From: an uncultured Burkholderiales bacterium
GTDB lineage: Bacteria; Pseudomonadota; Gammaproteobacteria; Burkholderiales; Burkholderiaceae
Direction of reading: 5' to 3'
Assembly: GCA_903845315.1 (NCBI GenBank)
Contig: CAIMWY010000236.1
Coordinates: 1 to 9,369, forward strand
DNA: 9,369 nucleotides
Below the pieces are notes generated by a model that was not told the origin of the DNA, did no database searches, and saw nothing but the letters and a program-made list of their open reading frames with translations. The position numbers and the translations under genes are program-made. Of this stretch, positions 6,358 to 9,369 are shown in pieces; within the stretch, counting starts at the first letter, position 1; the number at the start of each line of letters is the position of its first letter.

Positions 6358-7685
6358 GTCAGCAAGGTATCGGCAATGCGCTGAGCACAATTTTGGGCTT
6401 GGGTTGCGTCTTGCGCTTCAACCATCACGCGGACCAAGGGCTCTGTCCCACTGGCCCGAATCAACACGCGTCCGGTCTGGCCCAACTCGGAACGAACCTT
6501 CTCGGTTTCATCTTGCATGCGGGTGTTTGCCTGCCAATCTTGGCTTGGACGCAAGCGCACATTGACAAGCGTTTGTGGAAACAAGCTCACATCTTTGAGC
6601 AAGTCAGCCATGGTGCGTCCGCTGCGCACGCAGGTTTGCAGTACCTGCAAGGCGCTGACCAACCCGTCACCAGTTGTGTGCTTGTCCAGGGCCAATAAGT
6701 GCCCCGAGCCCTCGCCACCCAAGATCCAGTGGTGTTTTTCCAGTTCTTCCAACACATAACGATCACCGACTTTGGCGCGCACAAACTGCACACCTCGGCG
6801 GCACAGTGCCACTTCGACAGCCATATTGGTCATCAACGTGCCAACAACCCCAGGCACAACTTCGTCATTGGCCAAACGGTCATCCACCATCAAATAGAGC
6901 AATTCATCGCCGTTGTACAAGCGCCCCTTGTCATCCACCACTTGAAGCCTGTCTGCATCGCCATCTAGGGCTATACCAAAATCAGCATGGCTGGCTTTGA
7001 CAGCTCGAACCAAAGCTTCAGGATGGGTCGCGCCTACCTCATGGTTGATGTTCAAACCATCAGGACTGCAACCAATTGCCACCACCTCAGCACCTAATTC
7101 GTGGAACACTTTGGGGGCAATGTGATAGGCGGCTCCATGCGCAGCATCAACCACGACCTTGATGCCTTTGAGAGTCAAGTCGTTGGAAAACGTACTTTTA
7201 CAAAACTCGATATAGCGACCCGCTGCATCATCTAGGCGACGGGTTTTCCCCAGACTTGCTGAATCCACCCAGACAGGCGATTCATCCAGTACAGCCTCAA
7301 CCGCTAATTCCCAAGCATCGCTGAGTTTGCTGCCTTGGGCGCTGAAAAATTTGATGCCATTGTCAGCAAAGGGATTATGGCTAGCGCTGATAACCACCCC
7401 CAAGCTCGCACGCTGTGCGCGAGTAAGATAGGCCACACCGGGCGTAGGCAAAGGTCCCAGCAACACCACATGAACACCTGCTGAGTTAAAACCTGACTCC
7501 AAGGCTGACTCCAACATATAGCCTGAGATCCGGGTGTCTTTGCCAATCAATACCGTAGGGTTAGGTTCGGTTTTTTTAAGCACCCGACCTACGGCATGGG
7601 CCAAACGCAAGACGAAGTCTGGCGTGATGGGCGCCTGTCCTACGGTGCCGCGAATGCCATCGGTTCCAAAGTATTTACGGGTCAT
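6354..7685 (-). CDS. glmM: GlmM, phosphoglucosamine mutase
   Basis: Cytoplasmic enzyme (EC 5.4.2.10) converting glucosamine-6-phosphate to glucosamine-1-phosphate, a step towards UDP-GlcNAc for peptidoglycan and LPS. It is 443 aa, very close to E. coli GlmM (445). All four phosphohexomutase regions are present: the phosphoserine loop ISASHNP with S102 at the same number as the E. coli catalytic serine, the Mg-binding loop DGDADR (241-246), the sugar-recognition loop GEGSGH (324-329) and the phosphate-binding loop [10 protein letters not shown] (410-419). The N-terminus [16 protein letters not shown] fixes the start at ATG 7683-7685. Unusually, no Shine-Dalgarno sequence is visible before it; the leader is A-rich. 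It lies 37 bases after folP and overlaps the next gene by four bases. The folP-glmM pairing is conserved in many proteobacteria. Confidence 0.98.
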   Translation of the reverse strand: MTRKYFGTDGIRGTVGQAPITPDFVLRLAHAVGRVLKKTEPNPTVLIGKDTRISGYMLESALESGFNSAGVHVVLLGPLPTPGVAYLTRAQRASLGVVISASHNPFADNGIKFFSAQGSKLSDAWELAVEAVLDESPVWVDSASLGKTRRLDDAAGRYIEFCKSTFSNDLTLKGIKVVVDAAHGAAYHIAPKVFHELGAEVVAIGCSPDGLNINHEVGATHPEALVRAVKASHADFGIALDGDADRLQVVDDKGRLYNGDELLYLMVDDRLANDEVVPGVVGTLMTNMAVEVALCRRGVQFVRAKVGDRYVLEELEKHHWILGGEGSGHLLALDKHTTGDGLVSALQVLQTCVRSGRTMADLLKDVSLFPQTLVNVRLRPSQDWQANTRMQDETEKVRSELGQTGRVLIRASGTEPLVRVMVEAQDATQAQNCAQRIADTLLT

Positions 7686-7722
7686 ATTATTTGTTGTTTT
7701 GAGGAGTTATGAGTGGATTGTC

Positions 7723-8547
7723 TCAAAGACTTGCGGCCTGCCAGATTTTTAACGCTTGCACTGTTTGCGCAACGTCATGCACACGCACAATTCGCGCACC
7801 CCGCTCGACCGCTAACAAAGCCGCTGCAATGCTAGGGACCAAACGCTCTCCCACCTGGCAACCCGTGACCGCGCCTAACGAAGATTTGCGTGACCAACCC
7901 AGCAGCAAAGGATAGCCCAAGGACAGCAGCTCAAGCTGACCAGACAACAACTCAAAGTTTTGAGTCACGGTCTTGCCAAAGCCCACACCAGGATCGAGTG
8001 TGATGCGTTCACTGGCGATACCCAAGGCGCACAGTTGCTGAGCTTGGTCTTTCAAAAAAGCCCTTACAACAGGCAAGGCCGAGCCCTCCATTGGTCGCAA
8101 TTGCATGGTGCGTGGCTCACCCGCCATGTGCATCAAGCACACCCCACAACTCGGATGAGTCGCCACCACGGTCTGGGCGCCAGGTTGACGCAAAGCCCAT
8201 ATGTCGTTGACGATGTCAGCCCCAGCATCCAATACGGCTTGCATGACCTGTGGCTTGTGTGTGTCGACCGACAGCGGAACCTGCCAGCGCAAGGCTTCGC
8301 GCACAACGGGAAGTACGCGTGCCAGCTCATCCTCTAACGATACGGTTGGTGCTCCTGGTCGGGTCGACTCACCACCGATATCAAGCATGTGCGCGCCCTC
8401 TTTGAGCAATTGCTCCGCATGCACCAGAGCAGCTTGGGTTGTGTGGTGCTGACCACCGTCTGAAAATGAGTCTGGTGTCACGTTGACAATGCCCATCACT
8501 TGGGGGCGACTTAAGTCAATTCGAAAGCGTGTGGTTTGCCAAAACAT
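7723..8547 (-). CDS. folP: FolP, dihydropteroate synthase
   Basis: Cytoplasmic enzyme (EC 2.5.1.15) that joins 6-hydroxymethyl-dihydropterin pyrophosphate to p-aminobenzoate in folate synthesis; the target of sulfonamides. It is 274 aa, normal for the family, with a TIM-barrel fold. Conserved segments in order: GIVNVTPDSFSDGG (19-32, loop 1 with N22), DIGGESTRPGA (56-66, loop 2), SVDT (93-96), N114-D115, DPGVGFGK (185-192), SRKS (219-222, substrate Lys 221) and RVHD (255-258). All the catalytic and binding positions expected of an active enzyme are present, and I see no insertion at the usual resistance positions. The start is ATG at 8545-8547, with GGAAG only four bases upstream (8552-8556), slightly tight. 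It lies 66 bases after ftsH, with a terminator between. Confidence 0.98.
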   Translation of the reverse strand: MFWQTTRFRIDLSRPQVMGIVNVTPDSFSDGGQHHTTQAALVHAEQLLKEGAHMLDIGGESTRPGAPTVSLEDELARVLPVVREALRWQVPLSVDTHKPQVMQAVLDAGADIVNDIWALRQPGAQTVVATHPSCGVCLMHMAGEPRTMQLRPMEGSALPVVRAFLKDQAQQLCALGIASERITLDPGVGFGKTVTQNFELLSGQLELLSLGYPLLLGWSRKSSLGAVTGCQVGERLVPSIAAALLAVERGARIVRVHDVAQTVQALKIWQAASL

Positions 8548-8559
8548 AAAGCTTCCATG

Positions 8560-8582
8560 AAAAACGGGGCTGACGCCCCGTT
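8560..8582 (-). terminator. Intrinsic terminator between ftsH and folP
   Basis: On the minus strand AACGGGGC (8575-8582) pairs perfectly with GCCCCGTT (8563-8570) across a 4-base loop, ending in five T of which two belong to the stem (8560-8564). The GC-rich 8-bp stem is strong but the free T tract is short, so some read-through is likely. The folP ribosome binding site begins only four bases after the last T. Either folP is fed by read-through from ftsH, or it has a promoter inside the end of ftsH that I cannot identify. Confidence 0.8.
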
Positions 8583-8613
8583 GGTTAATGCTTTTGATAG
8601 ACCCGCTCGTTTA

Positions 8614-9369
8614 TCACGCTGCCGATGGCGCTGGATCAGCTTGAACAGCAGGTGTACCACCACTGCCACCACCCGATGAGGGTGTACGGGGTGTCCAGTC
8701 TTTGGGTGGACGAGGCTCACGTCCGGCCATGATGTCATCCAACTGCTCCGTATCAATGGTTTCCCATTCGAGCAACGCCTTGGCCATGGCATGCATTTTG
8801 TCAGCGTTCTCTTCGATCAGGCCACGGGCCAATGCGTATTGGGCATCAATGATGCTGCGCACTTCCATGTCCACTTTTTGCATGGTAGCTTCAGACATGT
8901 TGGTGGTCTTGGTCACCGAGCGCCCCAAGAACACTTCACCTTCGTTTTCTGCATACACCATAGGCCCCAGGGCTTGGGTCATGCCGTAACGCATGACCAT
9001 GTCACGCGCAATGGTCGTTGCGCGCTCAAAGTCGTTGCTGGCGCCAGTGGTCATTTGGTGCATGAACACCTCTTCAGCAATACGGCCGCCGAACAACATG
9101 CTGATTTGATTCAACATGTAATCGCGGTCATAGCTATAACGGTCTTGTGCTGGCAAACTCATGGTCACCCCCAAAGCACGACCCCGTGGAATGATGGTCA
9201 CTTTGTGCACGGGGTCGCATTTGGGCAAGAGCTTACCAATCAAGGCGTGGCCAGACTCGTGATACGCGGTGTTACGACGTTCCTCTTCAGGCATAACCAT
9301 GCTCTTGCGCTCTGGACCCATCAATATTTTGTCTTTGGCCTTTTCAAAATCGACCATCTCCACCACACG
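8614..9369 (-). CDS. ftsH: FtsH, ATP-dependent zinc metalloprotease (C-terminal 251 residues, cut by window edge)
   Basis: Membrane-anchored AAA+ protease that degrades misfolded membrane proteins and regulators such as RpoH and LpxC in E. coli. The frame is open to the right edge, so the transmembrane and AAA+ parts lie outside. Visible, numbering from the edge: the end of the AAA lid (VDFEKAKDKILMGPERK, 6-22), the zinc-protease motif HESGH (37-41), the conserved DPVHKVTIIPRGRALGVT (52-69) and TTGASNDFERAT (107-118), whose Asp 113 matches the third zinc ligand of E. coli FtsH (D495). After the helical protease domain the protein ends in a Pro/Gly/Ser/Ala-rich tail (about 218-251), expected to be disordered and common in beta-proteobacterial FtsH. 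The stop TGA is followed by an intrinsic terminator. The ftsH-folP-glmM order is the same as in E. coli. Confidence 0.97.
   Translation of the reverse strand, partial: RVVEMVDFEKAKDKILMGPERKSMVMPEEERRNTAYHESGHALIGKLLPKCDPVHKVTIIPRGRALGVTMSLPAQDRYSYDRDYMLNQISMLFGGRIAEEVFMHQMTTGASNDFERATTIARDMVMRYGMTQALGPMVYAENEGEVFLGRSVTKTTNMSEATMQKVDMEVRSIIDAQYALARGLIEENADKMHAMAKALLEWETIDTEQLDDIMAGREPRPPKDWTPRTPSSGGGSGGTPAVQADPAPSAA

Noticed and set aside
6358..6390. Upstream ATG for the beta-barrel gene, adding [11 protein letters not shown]
   Set aside because: It would extend 37 bases into glmM and put a polar stretch before the signal peptide; the GTG with a GTGA overlap is the simpler start.
7709..7915. 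Plus-strand frame starting at an ATG with an excellent GAGGAG ribosome binding site in front
   Set aside because: It runs antisense through the 3' end of folP, shows no recognisable protein character, and the purine run is simply the complement of the folP-glmM spacer. A chance match is the simplest explanation.
7960..8337. 125-codon plus-strand frame opposite folP
   Set aside because: Shadow of folP; the translation is rich in His, Gln and Arg, as expected for the complement of a coding sequence, with no motif.
1..9369. Search for mobile elements, CRISPR-like repeat arrays, tRNA or rRNA genes and phage genes
   Set aside because: No spaced direct repeats, no transposase or integrase-like protein, no terminal inverted repeats and no tRNA-like fold were seen; all genes are core chromosomal genes in a conserved order.

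Overview
The window reads almost entirely on the minus strand. It covers a conserved stretch of a beta-proteobacterial chromosome, most likely Burkholderiales and probably Comamonadaceae or a relative. The grounds are the order ftsH-folP-glmM followed by pstSCAB-phoU-phoB-phoR, the wording of the proteins (for example the start of GlmM, the Gly/Pro/Ser-rich FtsH tail, and the PhoR N-terminus with its two membrane spans), and a moderate GC content. The genus is an inference and cannot be fixed from this sequence alone.

Layout in transcription order, from right to left: the C-terminal part of ftsH (8614-9369, cut by the window edge); an intrinsic terminator (8560-8582); folP (dihydropteroate synthase); glmM (phosphoglucosamine mutase); a small uncharacterised outer-membrane beta-barrel gene that overlaps the end of glmM by 4 bases (5632-6357); a 131-base intergenic region with a Pho box and promoter; pstS; a terminator-like hairpin acting as an attenuator; pstC, pstA, pstB, phoU and phoB; and the first 93 codons of phoR (1-280), which begins at a GTG and runs off the left edge.

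Two functional blocks meet here. The right block is housekeeping: membrane protein quality control (FtsH), folate synthesis (FolP) and the UDP-GlcNAc precursor step (GlmM). The left block is a complete high-affinity phosphate uptake and sensing unit. PstS captures phosphate in the periplasm, PstC and PstA form the channel, PstB powers it, PhoU relays transporter state to the PhoR kinase, and PhoB activates transcription through the Pho box in front of pstS, closing the loop. The pstS-pstC hairpin should leave PstS in excess over the membrane components.

There are no RNA genes, mobile elements, CRISPR arrays or phage traces. Every stretch over about 150 bases is occupied by a gene. No novel system was found. 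The least understood items are the beta-barrel gene between glmM and pstS and a set of overlapping small hairpins at the phoB-phoR junction that could influence phoR translation.
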